A stretch of DNA of 64,000 bases from Bacillota bacterium. Lineage in GTDB: Bacteria; Bacillota; Clostridia; Lachnospirales; Lachnospiraceae. Each line of letters begins with the position of its first letter. Position 1 is the stretch's first letter. The stretch is from the NCBI GenBank assembly GCA_023386815.1, contig JAEWIZ010000001.1, positions 68,824 through 132,823 on the forward strand, given 5' to 3'. A model generated the notes under the pieces. It did not search any database. It was not told where the DNA came from and saw only the letters and a program-made list of their open reading frames with translations. Shown one piece after another: positions 17,014-25,529 of this stretch. The position numbers and the translations under genes are program-made.

Positions 17014-17850
17014 TTAATAAGCCACAATGATTCCACCATCATTTGCATAGAGTGAGCTCACACCAGCAGTATCTACAATAAAGCAATCCTTAAAGGGAAC
17101 TCTTTTCAATACTTCAGCCTTAAAAAACTCCGCTCTCTCCCTATTATTACAATGCGCAATACCAAGGATCTTTTCCGTAGGCTTAATGACATCGGCCTCA
17201 ATGCATTTCGCCATCAGACTAACAGCCTTGGTAATTCCTCTCGCCTGATCAATCTTACAAATGGTACCTTCCGGTGTAGCTCCCATAACAGGTTTAATAT
17301 TTAACGCACTTGCTAAAATTGCCTGAATACCATTCAATCTTCCGTTCTTACGCAGTGTATCTAAGGATTCCAACACAAACTTAGTCTTTAGTCCATCACG
17401 GAATGTATTAATCTTCTCAACTATGGATTCAAACGTTTGCTTTGCCTCTATTAACTCTTTTATCTTCATTGCAATAAGAACCTGCGCAACAGAAGCAGAG
17501 CGGGAATCAATAACCTCAATTTTCTTATCCGGGTGTTCTTCTTTATATAGTTTCTTTGCTAACTCTGCACTATTGTAGGAACCACTTAATTGAGATGATA
17601 GGGTAACGATATAAATATCTCCCTCAAAATCAAAATATTTCATATAATCCTCTGGAGATGGACATGCGGATTTCGGACTATGGGGATATGCTTTTACTCT
17701 TTCCAAGAAATCCTTCTGGTTAAATGTATCGTCGTCAATAATTGAAACATCATCTACAATCAAAGTTAAAGGAACTAGCTTAAAATGTGGATCAGACTTC
17801 AACGCTTCCGGTAAATCTGTGCAGCTATCTCCTATAATTCTATATGACAT
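17014..17850 (-). CDS. DegV-family fatty-acid-binding protein
   Basis: A 278-residue cytosolic DegV protein. The N-terminus has the DSCTDLP motif (residues 8-14). Fatty-acid carboxylate contacts are expected from SPKSACPSPEDY and LSSQLSGSYNSA. The C-terminal half contains the family's LRKNGRLNG segment. DegV proteins bind long-chain fatty acids; the FakB subset passes them to a FakA kinase for phospholipid synthesis. No fakA is in the window, so a FakB role is a possibility only. AGGAGG lies 7 bases before the ATG. Confidence 0.92.
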   Translation of the reverse strand: MSYRIIGDSCTDLPEALKSDPHFKLVPLTLIVDDVSIIDDDTFNQKDFLERVKAYPHSPKSACPSPEDYMKYFDFEGDIYIVTLSSQLSGSYNSAELAKKLYKEEHPDKKIEVIDSRSASVAQVLIAMKIKELIEAKQTFESIVEKINTFRDGLKTKFVLESLDTLRKNGRLNGIQAILASALNIKPVMGATPEGTICKIDQARGITKAVSLMAKCIEADVIKPTEKILGIAHCNNRERAEFFKAEVLKRVPFKDCFIVDTAGVSSLYANDGGIIVAY

Positions 17851-18258
17851 TCTTCATCCTCCTGTTCATGACATAAACAAATTTATAAAACCACTATCTT
17901 TCTGTACTCGTAAGTGAAGTTTTAAGGTGTGCCTCATCGAGAATTTCCTGATATTGTATTTTTAGTCACATCATCAAGTTTCCGTACTATATTATATGGT
18001 TTTGATTACTATATAATATCATAAACATATCTCTATATCAATAGCATTATTATTGTTAATAAAATTTTTAGAAAAACTCACACAACTTCATTTACTATCA
18101 GTATTATTATTAACCATTTTTTATCTTGTAAACAAGTAAAACTTTCGTCTTAGAAGCTGAGGAATCAGAAAACATAAGAAAAGGATTCAAAACCGGAATT
18201 AGCTTCCAGACTTTGAATCCTTTTATATAAAAGTTATTAAATTAGATCTATTACACTA
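17851..18258. other. AT-rich intergenic region
   Basis: These 408 bases contain the upstream region of DegV and the htpG terminator at 18179-18224. The centre (about 17990-18130) is very AT-rich with short runs such as ATTATTATT. I see no open frame or RNA gene that I can support. Confidence 0.6.
18179..18224 (-). terminator. Terminator of htpG
   Basis: A perfect 13-bp outer stem AAAAGGATTCAAA / TTTGAATCCTTTT plus an inner GGAA/TTCC stem, with a T run on the minus strand, 35 bases past the htpG stop. The symmetrical ends could also work in the plus direction. Confidence 0.9.
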
Positions 18259-20340
18259 TTATTTGGCCATCAACATCATAATGTCATTACTTCTCTGAAT
18301 GAATTTTGTCATTGCTTCCGGCTCAAGCTGTTTGTGAGCAAGCAGTGCAAGATCGTATAACTGTTCACAGATCATTGGTGTCTGATCTGCATTTTCATTT
18401 GTAATGATATATTGAACTAATTGGTTGTTGGCATTAAGCACTAAGGTTTCTCCGCCACCGAAGCCTCCCATATCCATGCCGCCCATATTATACATACGCA
18501 TCATATCCTGCATTCTTCTGCTTTCCTCGGATAAGGTCATAACAGAAGAAATCTTATCATTCTTAAACTTATCAACCTTAACTTCCAGCTGATCCTTGCC
18601 TAATACTTTACGGAATAGTGCAGTCATGGCCTCTGTATTGTTTTTCAGAATCTTCTTATCCTTCTTCTTTGGCTCTTCCTTAAAACCATCTGTAATATCT
18701 GCATCGATTCTTTGGAATCTCAATTTCTGATCCTCAGATTCCAGACGGGTGATAAAAGGTTGATCTATGTTATGTGTAAGGATTAAGGCATCTACACCAG
18801 CTTCCTTGAACATATTGATATATTGTCCCTGCTGTTTCAGATCAGTTACATAATAGATAACGGTCTTTTTCTCTTCTGCTTCTTCCTCAGAATCATGGTC
18901 ATGGCCGCATTCACAGCCTTCTTCGTGATCATGATCACAGTCGCATTTTTTCTCTTCCGATTTTACTTCATCCGTTGAGGTTTCTGCTGCTTTGACATTC
19001 TCATTCTCTGCACCTTCTGCTTCTTCTCCCTTGCTAGCCTTTACATACTCTTCAAGAGTAATGTATTTGCCTTCCAGATTCTTATAAATGAGAGCATCCT
19101 TTACCTTCTCATGGAATTTCACATCTTTTAAACAACCAAACTTAATGAATGGACTGATGTCATCCCAGAATTTCTCGTAGTTTTCTCTCTCTACCTTATA
19201 CATGCCGACTAGCTTATCAGCTACCTTTTTCGCAATGTATTCGGAGATTTTCTTAACGAAGCCGTCATTTTGCAATGCACTTCTGGATACATTAAGTGGC
19301 AGGTCAGGACAGTCGATAACACCCTTAAGGAGCATTAAGAATTCTGGAATTACTTCCTTGATATTATCAGCAATAAATACCTGATTATTGTATAATTTAA
19401 TTAAACCTTCCAGTGAATCATACTCGGTATTAATCTTAGGGAAATATAGAATACCCTTTAAGTTAAATGGATAATCCATATTCAAATGAATCCAGAATAA
19501 AGGCTCCTTATAATCATGGAATACGTCACGATAGAACTCCTTATACTCTTCTTCCGTGCACTCATTGGGATGCTTTGCCCAAAGAGGATTTGGATTATTG
19601 ATCGGCTGAGGTTTTGTATCCTTCTTCTCTTCCGCGTCTTCAGCAACAACTCCATCTTCTCCAACAACTGCATCTACAACTTCTTCCTTCGTCTCCTCAA
19701 CCGGAGCGTTGGCATTTATAAAATATATTTCTACTGGCATAAAGGAACAGTATTTTTTGATTACTTCCTTTACTCGATATTCATTGGAAAATTCATAGCT
19801 TTCTTCATTTAAATACAGAGTGATCTCGGTACCACGATCTGTTTTACTTCCTTCACTCATCTCATACTCTGTACCACCATCAGATTCCCAGTGAACCGGA
19901 GCAGCATCCGGCTGCCAGGATAGGGTTTCTATAGATACACGGGAAGCAACCATGAAGGCGGAATAAAAACCTAAACCGAAATGCCCGATAATCTGATCTT
20001 CTGTCGTCTTACCCTTATACTTCTCCATGAATTTCTGAGCACCGGAAAAAGCGATCTGATTAATATATTCCTTTACCTCATCCGCTGTCATACCAACTCC
20101 GTTATCAGCGAAGGTAATCGTCTTTTCTTCCGGATTCACGGTGACGGTAAGCTTATAATGATTATCTTCTGGAATATCAGCTTCTCCCATAATCTCAAGC
20201 TTCTTTAATTTTGTAATCGCATCACTACCATTGGAGATTAATTCACGAACAAAGATGTCATGGTCAGAATACAACCATTTTTTAATAATCGGAAAAATGT
20301 TCTCAGAATGAATTGATAAATTACCGCGTTCTGTACTCAT
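18259..20340 (-). CDS. htpG: Molecular chaperone HtpG (bacterial Hsp90) with Cys/His-rich insert
   Basis: A 693-residue ATP-dependent chaperone. GHKL ATP-site landmarks are Glu33 and Asn37 in RELISNGSDA, DNGVGM at 79-84 and GHFGLGFYSAFM at 119-130. The middle domain carries the catalytic-loop Arg353 in NVSRSALQNDG. The protein is longer than the usual roughly 620-640 residues. An acidic linker occupies about 213-245, and a second insert at 436-492 contains CDCDHDHEEGCECGHDHD (466-483), a likely metal-binding stretch. A Met-rich segment sits at 610-626. It has its own promoter and a CIRCE element upstream. Confidence 0.96.
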   Translation of the reverse strand: MSTERGNLSIHSENIFPIIKKWLYSDHDIFVRELISNGSDAITKLKKLEIMGEADIPEDNHYKLTVTVNPEEKTITFADNGVGMTADEVKEYINQIAFSGAQKFMEKYKGKTTEDQIIGHFGLGFYSAFMVASRVSIETLSWQPDAAPVHWESDGGTEYEMSEGSKTDRGTEITLYLNEESYEFSNEYRVKEVIKKYCSFMPVEIYFINANAPVEETKEEVVDAVVGEDGVVAEDAEEKKDTKPQPINNPNPLWAKHPNECTEEEYKEFYRDVFHDYKEPLFWIHLNMDYPFNLKGILYFPKINTEYDSLEGLIKLYNNQVFIADNIKEVIPEFLMLLKGVIDCPDLPLNVSRSALQNDGFVKKISEYIAKKVADKLVGMYKVERENYEKFWDDISPFIKFGCLKDVKFHEKVKDALIYKNLEGKYITLEEYVKASKGEEAEGAENENVKAAETSTDEVKSEEKKCDCDHDHEEGCECGHDHDSEEEAEEKKTVIYYVTDLKQQGQYINMFKEAGVDALILTHNIDQPFITRLESEDQKLRFQRIDADITDGFKEEPKKKDKKILKNNTEAMTALFRKVLGKDQLEVKVDKFKNDKISSVMTLSEESRRMQDMMRMYNMGGMDMGGFGGGETLVLNANNQLVQYIITNENADQTPMICEQLYDLALLAHKQLEPEAMTKFIQRSNDIMMLMAK

Positions 20341-20480
20341 ATTAACACTCCTTCTTAAATCATTATTCTTTTATAACGTCGGTGCGCATTTTGTCTTAGT
20401 CGCTTGCCGCACTAGCATCTACTTTTTTCGCAATGCATCGCGTACACGTTACCTGGATAGGTAAATTTCCTTCAAGTGAT

Positions 20481-20509
20481 ATCATAATACGGACAAATAA
20501 AATTGTCAA
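20481..20509 (-). promoter_or_regulatory. Sigma-A promoter of htpG
   Basis: The minus strand reads TTGACA, 17 bases, TATGAT: consensus -35, five of six at -10, ideal spacing. Predicted transcription starts near 20474, giving a leader of about 130 bases. Confidence 0.85.
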
Positions 20510-20516
20510 GACAAAA

Positions 20517-20543
20517 TTAGCACTCCTTTAACAAGAGTGCTAA
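20517..20543 (-). promoter_or_regulatory. CIRCE operator (HrcA-binding site)
   Basis: TTAGCACTC, nine bases, GAGTGCTAA: an exact match to the canonical CIRCE inverted repeat. It lies 7 bases upstream of the htpG -35 and 4 bases after the stop of the preceding gene. CIRCE is bound by the heat-shock repressor HrcA, so htpG should be a class I heat-shock gene here. The position upstream of the -35 rather than over the start site is less usual. Confidence 0.95.
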
Positions 20544-20547
20544 CAAC

Positions 20548-21045
20548 TTATAATTCTTCAAATAAGATTCCTTGCTCCTTTAGAATATCCTTTACCATCC
20601 GATCCCATTCCTGTTCCAGCGTTTTATCCATGGTAAAGGTTTTCATTGCAGTACCTGTAATTACTCTTAACTCTCCCTTTTCAAAACGTATATTAATATA
20701 GCATCCCCCAATTTCCTCCAAGCGAAATCCACCTCCGATGGAACTAAGCAAATTTTCGCATTGCTTAGTTGGTAATTGGAACACTATTTTTAGTGATAAA
20801 GGAGTTTTATTTCCTTTAATCATCGAAAATGCAATTTGACGAACCTCTCCCCAGGTAACTGCTTTTTGCTCCTCACGTAATTCTATTTCTTCTTTTGAAA
20901 AAAAACCTTCATTTAATTGACCGGTAATTGTAAATCCAGTAAAAGTCTGAAGTTCCATCTCCCGAAGTAGAAAAGTATCAAATGTATTCCCAGCCAGCAG
21001 CTTTGACATAAAGACCTTTACTTCGATCATGTTTAATGAAATCAT
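20548..21045 (-). CDS. Conserved protein of unknown function (DUF5721-like)
   Basis: A 165-residue soluble protein without signal peptide, membrane segment or Cys cluster. It begins MISLNMIEVKVFMSKLLAG and has the mixed alpha/beta look of a small conserved Lachnospiraceae family that I associate with DUF5721; that assignment is from memory and moderate in confidence. GGGAG lies 8 bases before the ATG. Its stop is 4 bases from the CIRCE element, so read-through from it into htpG would pass the operator. Function unknown. Confidence 0.75.
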   Translation of the reverse strand: MISLNMIEVKVFMSKLLAGNTFDTFLLREMELQTFTGFTITGQLNEGFFSKEEIELREEQKAVTWGEVRQIAFSMIKGNKTPLSLKIVFQLPTKQCENLLSSIGGGFRLEEIGGCYINIRFEKGELRVITGTAMKTFTMDKTLEQEWDRMVKDILKEQGILFEEL

Positions 21046-21281
21046 ATTCTTATCTCCCAGTTTATATAATAATCATCCCTATATTAATATGCAAATATTG
21101 TAAATTCTTAATCTCTTTCCTAGTATACTTCTTTGTGTTTTGAAGAACAATATTAATAACACTTGATTATCGAAACATGATATTTGTCTCGATAATATTT
21201 ATTAAAGAAGTAAAATTAACTTCTATAATAATCGCTGCTTTTAAGCCGTGCATAATAAAATTTAATAGGAGGATTGAAAAT

Positions 21282-21458
21282 ATGTATTTTGAATCAGACA
21301 AAAAAACTTATTATCGATTTCCTTCCATCAATAGTATCCATGAGATGGACTTAAAATATTACTTTCCTGAAAAATCTTATGCGAGTGGAGAAGCTATTCG
21401 ATATGAAGCCAACGGGAATCCGGAATCCGAAGAAATCATGATACATTCCATGAAATGA
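21282..21458 (+). CDS. Small hypothetical protein, 58 residues
   Basis: A short frame preceded by a perfect AGGAGG spaced 9 bases from the ATG, which is the main reason to accept it. The product is rich in Tyr, Glu and Ser, has no membrane segment, and begins MYFESDKKTYYRF. I do not recognise a family. Its last 23 bases overlap the end of the convergent TraX-like gene. A longer in-frame extension back to 21177 is rejected because it lacks a ribosome site. Confidence 0.6.
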   Translation: MYFESDKKTYYRFPSINSIHEMDLKYYFPEKSYASGEAIRYEANGNPESEEIMIHSMK

Positions 21459-22248
21459 TTAATGTTAACAGGTACAACACAATCAAATGCCCTGGGTAAA
21501 AGATGTAAAATAAATACTTTACATCTTTACCCTTTTTATCATTATATAATGATATTGGAAGCATAGCCAAAGTCGCAAGTAACCCAATAATATTTAATAT
21601 ATTTCCTGTTTGTAAGAAATATTTTACATTACATAGCAGAGAGATTGTTATTATAAATAAAGCCGCCGACTGCAGCAGTTTACTGCCACGAAATACATAA
21701 AATGCCAGAATCACTAAGATACCAGCCATCTCATAATCACATTTAATCAAATAAGCAAATGCACTAAAGCAGATTACCAATAAAGCCTCCCATACATTGC
21801 GTAATACATCCTGATTCTTAAATTTTCGCTCTACTTGTTTCAGGTAGTACATTAAAAGGAGTCCAAGAAATAATGTAAAAAAGATATTCTGATGTTCGAA
21901 TAGTCGGTGAAAGACCATTTCAAGAGGAGCTGTGTCAAATCTTCCTCCGGCATTACGAAAAAGATCCTGCCATATCGTAGAACCATAACGTACCTGATAT
22001 AAAGCGATATCAAAGGGTATCTCTGAAATTAACGCGAAGAGCCCTAACCGTTCTATATACTTCTTGACATTAGAGCTTCTATAAAAACCCTCTACTAACA
22101 AAAATGCAAATATAGGGAAAGCTAATCTCCCCAAACCACGGCATAACAAATACAAATTCCAATTGTCTGTTCGGGATACAAGGATCACACCAATATGATC
22201 AATTAACATTAAGACGATTGCAAGTAGCTTTAAAGCGTAGGTGTTCAT
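21436..22248 (-). CDS. TraX-family membrane protein
   Basis: A 270-residue integral membrane protein with about eight hydrophobic segments and the TraX opening: LKLLAIVLMLIDHIG (residues 6-20) and GRLAFPIFAFLLVEGF (39-54). TraX is the F-plasmid pilin acetylase, but chromosomal copies are widespread and unrelated to conjugation; a membrane acetyl-transfer role is plausible. It is the last gene of a four-gene leftward operon with a condensation-like acyltransferase and an esterase, 17 bases after the zinc-ribbon membrane protein gene. No conjugation genes are nearby. Confidence 0.85.
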   Translation of the reverse strand: MNTYALKLLAIVLMLIDHIGVILVSRTDNWNLYLLCRGLGRLAFPIFAFLLVEGFYRSSNVKKYIERLGLFALISEIPFDIALYQVRYGSTIWQDLFRNAGGRFDTAPLEMVFHRLFEHQNIFFTLFLGLLLMYYLKQVERKFKNQDVLRNVWEALLVICFSAFAYLIKCDYEMAGILVILAFYVFRGSKLLQSAALFIITISLLCNVKYFLQTGNILNIIGLLATLAMLPISLYNDKKGKDVKYLFYIFYPGHLIVLYLLTLIISWNVS

Positions 22249-22265
22249 AGCCTAATCCTTTCCTG

Positions 22266-22931
22266 TTAAATATGCATACGCTTCCTCAGTTCTGACTTCA
22301 TATTATCTCCTTCATAAATAACGAGTGCCGCTAAACTAATGGCACTGGCGGTTACGCAGATGATTGAAGGTATAATGATCTGTAAGAAACCAAACACCAG
22401 GAATATAATAGGAATTAATCCAAAGATAGCATCCATAAATATATAGATTAATAAATCTCTTACTCCAATTTTTAATATCTTATATGCAATTGGCATGACA
22501 ACCATGGCCACAACACATACAATGGGAAGCACAAAATCAATGGACCATCCTCTCCATCCCGTTGAGACATCCCAAACAACAGATATGGTTGTGAGAAGTA
22601 CAACCTGCCATACTATAGTTTTTGGTATATTATGTTTCTTACGAATAACGAAATACAAGCTGATCCACATACATAGAATTGCTCCTGCTACAAACAAGGA
22701 CCAATTTGAAGACCTAGCAAAGATTTGATTCACAGCAAAAGAAATTATAGTGGCTGTAATCGAAACCATCAGCATTGTCCGAATCAATATATTAAATTCC
22801 TGATAAATGGTAGGAATAAACGGAAATACTTCCGGTATATTTTCCTCCTGCTTCTGAACAATTCCCCCGCATAAAGGACAAATCTTATTGTTCCCTTTCA
22901 AGGAAACCTTACATTTTTCACAAACCTGCAT
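22266..22931 (-). CDS. Zinc-ribbon membrane protein (DUF6320-like)
   Basis: A 221-residue protein. An N-terminal zinc ribbon has CxxC pairs at residues 4-7 and 18-21 (CEKC and CPLC). After a short linker there are about five or six hydrophobic segments (50-205) and a basic tail. I associate this layout with DUF6320, often found beside condensation-like acyltransferases in Lachnospiraceae; this is recalled, not searched. It could scaffold or regulate the acyl transfer step. Gaps to its neighbours are only 16-17 bases, so it is cotranscribed. Confidence 0.75.
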   Translation of the reverse strand: MQVCEKCKVSLKGNNKICPLCGGIVQKQEENIPEVFPFIPTIYQEFNILIRTMLMVSITATIISFAVNQIFARSSNWSLFVAGAILCMWISLYFVIRKKHNIPKTIVWQVVLLTTISVVWDVSTGWRGWSIDFVLPIVCVVAMVVMPIAYKILKIGVRDLLIYIFMDAIFGLIPIIFLVFGFLQIIIPSIICVTASAISLAALVIYEGDNMKSELRKRMHI

Positions 22932-22947
22932 CTACCTTCAACTCCTA

Positions 22948-24216
22948 TCATACATCCTTTATATTACAGGCAATACATACATCAGCACCTTCACTACTTA
23001 AGATCCGAAAGAAGTTTTTCTGAATATCCGTAGCTGTAAATGGGGAGGCAATACTCACCATCAACCGGTCTCCAAAGGAGCACATTGCAATCTGCGGCCG
23101 CCTTACACTGGTAAAGCAATTAAAGGTGTGAATATAAGGCATCAATTCTTTTGTTATTGTAACCTTACCAATATTGGATAAGGAGGCTGTTACACCTCGA
23201 TCAGCCAATCGATTCGCCCACCTCAGAATATAGTCCTTCCACACCAAGGGGATAACTCTCATGAAAGCGTTATGTTCTAATGCGGATAAGCGATTCATAT
23301 GGGTTCTAAGCTTTTCTTCCGTTAATTCCTGCTCAAAGGATTGCTTTACAACCTTAATCACATCCTCTAAGTCCTCCGATTCTTTACCAAAGTGATAGCT
23401 GATGTTGATCGTAGTAAAAAAATTTCTAGCCGTATCTGATGGAAAATAGGTGCGAAGATTCACCGGCACGGACAATACTACCGGATATCTTTTCGCTCTT
23501 GTAGGCATTTCCATAGATATCGCCTTCATGAATAATGCCGTAAGGTAAACGGTAAGAGTAGTATTATGATGATGTGCCAGCTCCAGAATCTGCTTAACCG
23601 ACATCTCTCCTTCTATTACCTTAATACGGTTATCTATCGTACGATGGCCTATAATCTGATAGGCCTTAGTAATCTTAATCTTATCCAGCTTTAGGTCTCC
23701 ACTGTAGTGCTTTAAAAAGCTGTCATCCATCTTTTGAGAAAAGGAAGCGTCATAATCTAAACTTGGAAGCTTGTCATTAAAATCCTCCTGATACCTGATG
23801 GTAATGTAAAAGTAAACCAAAGTCTTTAAAAAACCTAAAGCACCTGTACCATCTGCTAACGCATGATACATCTCCAGATTAATCCTCTTATTATAATAGG
23901 TAATCTGAAATAATAGATTTTTTTTATTTTGAATATATAGCATACTACAGGGTGACTTATCTTCCTCCTTAACGAGAGGCTGTAAGTCCGTTGTCTCAAA
24001 ATAGTACCAAAATAATCCTCTTCGTAAAACCACCTGGTACATAGGAAAAAGAGATATAGTACTATCAAGCGCCTGTTGTAATATCTCCTTATCTATGTCC
24101 TCCTCAAGCTCACAGATGAAACGAAAAACTCTTGTATCCTTTTCGTTGGTGTTCGCCGGGAATATCTTCGCTGCATTATCAAGCCGGGTCCACTCAACTG
24201 GCCTTTTTCGTGTCAA
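22948..24216 (-). CDS. Condensation-domain-like acyltransferase (alcohol acetyltransferase/PapA type)
   Basis: A 422-residue protein with the chloramphenicol-acetyltransferase/condensation fold. The catalytic motif appears as YHALADGTG (HxxxDG) near residues 116-124, and a late segment near 340-375 replaces the usual DFGWG. Such enzymes form ester or amide bonds from an acyl carrier and an alcohol or amine. A TTG start is inferred: it directly follows an in-frame TAA and AAAGGGG lies 11 bases upstream. It sits between an esterase and the zinc-ribbon protein. Substrate unknown. Confidence 0.8.
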   Translation of the reverse strand: MTRKRPVEWTRLDNAAKIFPANTNEKDTRVFRFICELEEDIDKEILQQALDSTISLFPMYQVVLRRGLFWYYFETTDLQPLVKEEDKSPCSMLYIQNKKNLLFQITYYNKRINLEMYHALADGTGALGFLKTLVYFYITIRYQEDFNDKLPSLDYDASFSQKMDDSFLKHYSGDLKLDKIKITKAYQIIGHRTIDNRIKVIEGEMSVKQILELAHHHNTTLTVYLTALFMKAISMEMPTRAKRYPVVLSVPVNLRTYFPSDTARNFFTTINISYHFGKESEDLEDVIKVVKQSFEQELTEEKLRTHMNRLSALEHNAFMRVIPLVWKDYILRWANRLADRGVTASLSNIGKVTITKELMPYIHTFNCFTSVRRPQIAMCSFGDRLMVSIASPFTATDIQKNFFRILSSEGADVCIACNIKDV

Positions 24217-24333
24217 ATTACATCATTCCCCTTTCCGAACCGTTCATGCGCGACAGGTTAATCCTATCTCAATAAAATATGAAACGCATGATATAAAGCT
24301 TTATCTTCAACAAATATACTTAACTTCTATTAT

Positions 24334-25284
24334 TTATTCCATTTGATTCGCCCCATTAAACTCTGAGCTTTCCAAAAACTTATTAATCAATTCATAGGTT
24401 CGTTTTGGATGAATAAAACGCTTTGGCAATGAAAAAAATCCATGCACGGCATCCTTCATACGAAATACTTCTACTTCATTTCCGAACTCATGTAATTTCT
24501 TTCCGTAGGCTTCCCCCTCATCCCTCAGCGGATCATATTCTGCTGTTATGATCAGGGTTCTTGGCTGATTTGATAAATCTTGCGCGAGTATGGGCGCTAC
24601 ATAAGGATTCTTCCTATCCTCATCACTGGAGTTATATAGTTCCATGTAATCATTGATTTGTCTCGTGGTAAGAAGATAGTCCGTTCCATTCTCGTGTACG
24701 GAAGGAAAGGGGGAATTCTCACCATGATCACTTGCCGTTAATGGATAGATCAGTATTTGTTTCGCAGGTAAAAACTCTCCTCTATCCCTTGCCATCAAAG
24801 AAACTACTGCTGCCAAATTACCGCCGGCACTGTCTCCAATTAAAACGATGTCCTCTGGCCTCGAATCAAACAAAGTTGCATCCATAAATATTTCTCTAGC
24901 TACTGCGTAACAGTCCTCTAGACCTGCGGGAAACGGATGCTCCGGTGCCAGCCGATAATCTACTGATACTACAATATGTCCGGTTAATTTTGACAGGTTA
25001 TGGCATACATTAGAATAGCTGTCAATACTGCCGGTGACCCATCCACCGCCATGATAATATATCATAATCTTTCCGCAGTATTGATCGACATCAGGGAAAA
25101 ATACCCGTACCGGAACCTCATGTTCTCCAACAATGACTTTATGATCCCACATCTCATACGGATTACGAATATAAGGATGGGTTGCATTGTTGAATTGCCG
25201 TCTTTTTTGATAGTTCTTCTTTAAATCAATCTCCTGGTTTGAGATTGCCTTCAATGCCATTAGCATAGCTTTATTGATTGCCAT
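24334..25284 (-). CDS. Alpha/beta-hydrolase esterase, hormone-sensitive-lipase family
   Basis: A 316-residue esterase. The HSL-family oxyanion motif HGGGWVTG (near residues 79-86), nucleophile elbow GDSAGGN (near 148-154), and late acid Asp in EYDPLRDEG and His in AVHGFF form the expected triad. No signal peptide, so cytosolic. It heads the leftward operon with the acyltransferase, zinc-ribbon protein and TraX-like protein, suggesting ester formation and removal on one metabolite. AAGGTGG lies 7 bases before the ATG. Confidence 0.92.
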   Translation of the reverse strand: MAINKAMLMALKAISNQEIDLKKNYQKRRQFNNATHPYIRNPYEMWDHKVIVGEHEVPVRVFFPDVDQYCGKIMIYYHGGGWVTGSIDSYSNVCHNLSKLTGHIVVSVDYRLAPEHPFPAGLEDCYAVAREIFMDATLFDSRPEDIVLIGDSAGGNLAAVVSLMARDRGEFLPAKQILIYPLTASDHGENSPFPSVHENGTDYLLTTRQINDYMELYNSSDEDRKNPYVAPILAQDLSNQPRTLIITAEYDPLRDEGEAYGKKLHEFGNEVEVFRMKDAVHGFFSLPKRFIHPKRTYELINKFLESSEFNGANQME

Positions 25285-25421
25285 AAGCTTACCACCTTTA
25301 CTAACAATATTCTAACTAACATGGAATTAAAAGTCAATCTGGTTATCGTTACTGGATTCACCGGAATCAGTTCCACAAATGCTAAAGTGCAGGAATTGTA
25401 GGTTTTTGCCCGAAAAACCGC

Positions 25422-25449
25422 TTGCAAATTCATAAATATACGATACAAT
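25422..25449 (+). promoter_or_regulatory. Candidate promoter of the ABC-F gene
   Basis: TTGCAA, 16 bases, TACAAT on the plus strand, about 80 bases before the ABC-F start. Predicted leader of roughly 75 bases includes the hairpin at 25471-25502. Confidence 0.55.
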
Positions 25450-25470
25450 AGTAAATGGTATGTGAAAATA

Positions 25471-25502
25471 AACAAGTGCTGTCATTTTCCGATTCACTTG
25501 TT
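25471..25502 (+). other. Leader hairpin before the ABC-F gene
   Basis: AACAAGTG and CACTTGTT form an 8-bp stem with a 16-base loop, 14 bases before the ribosome site. It lacks a T run. Its right arm, GATTCACTTGTT, is repeated in the terminator after the gene (27236-27275). It may be part of an attenuation device, as ABC-F genes are often leader-controlled, but no leader peptide was found. Confidence 0.45.
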
Positions 25503-25529
25503 AATATAGGAATTAAACGGAGGTTATAA

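Noticed and set aside
21436..22248. Conjugative element suggested by a TraX-like protein
   Set aside because: No relaxase, coupling protein, type IV secretion or integrase gene is nearby; chromosomal TraX-like proteins are common.
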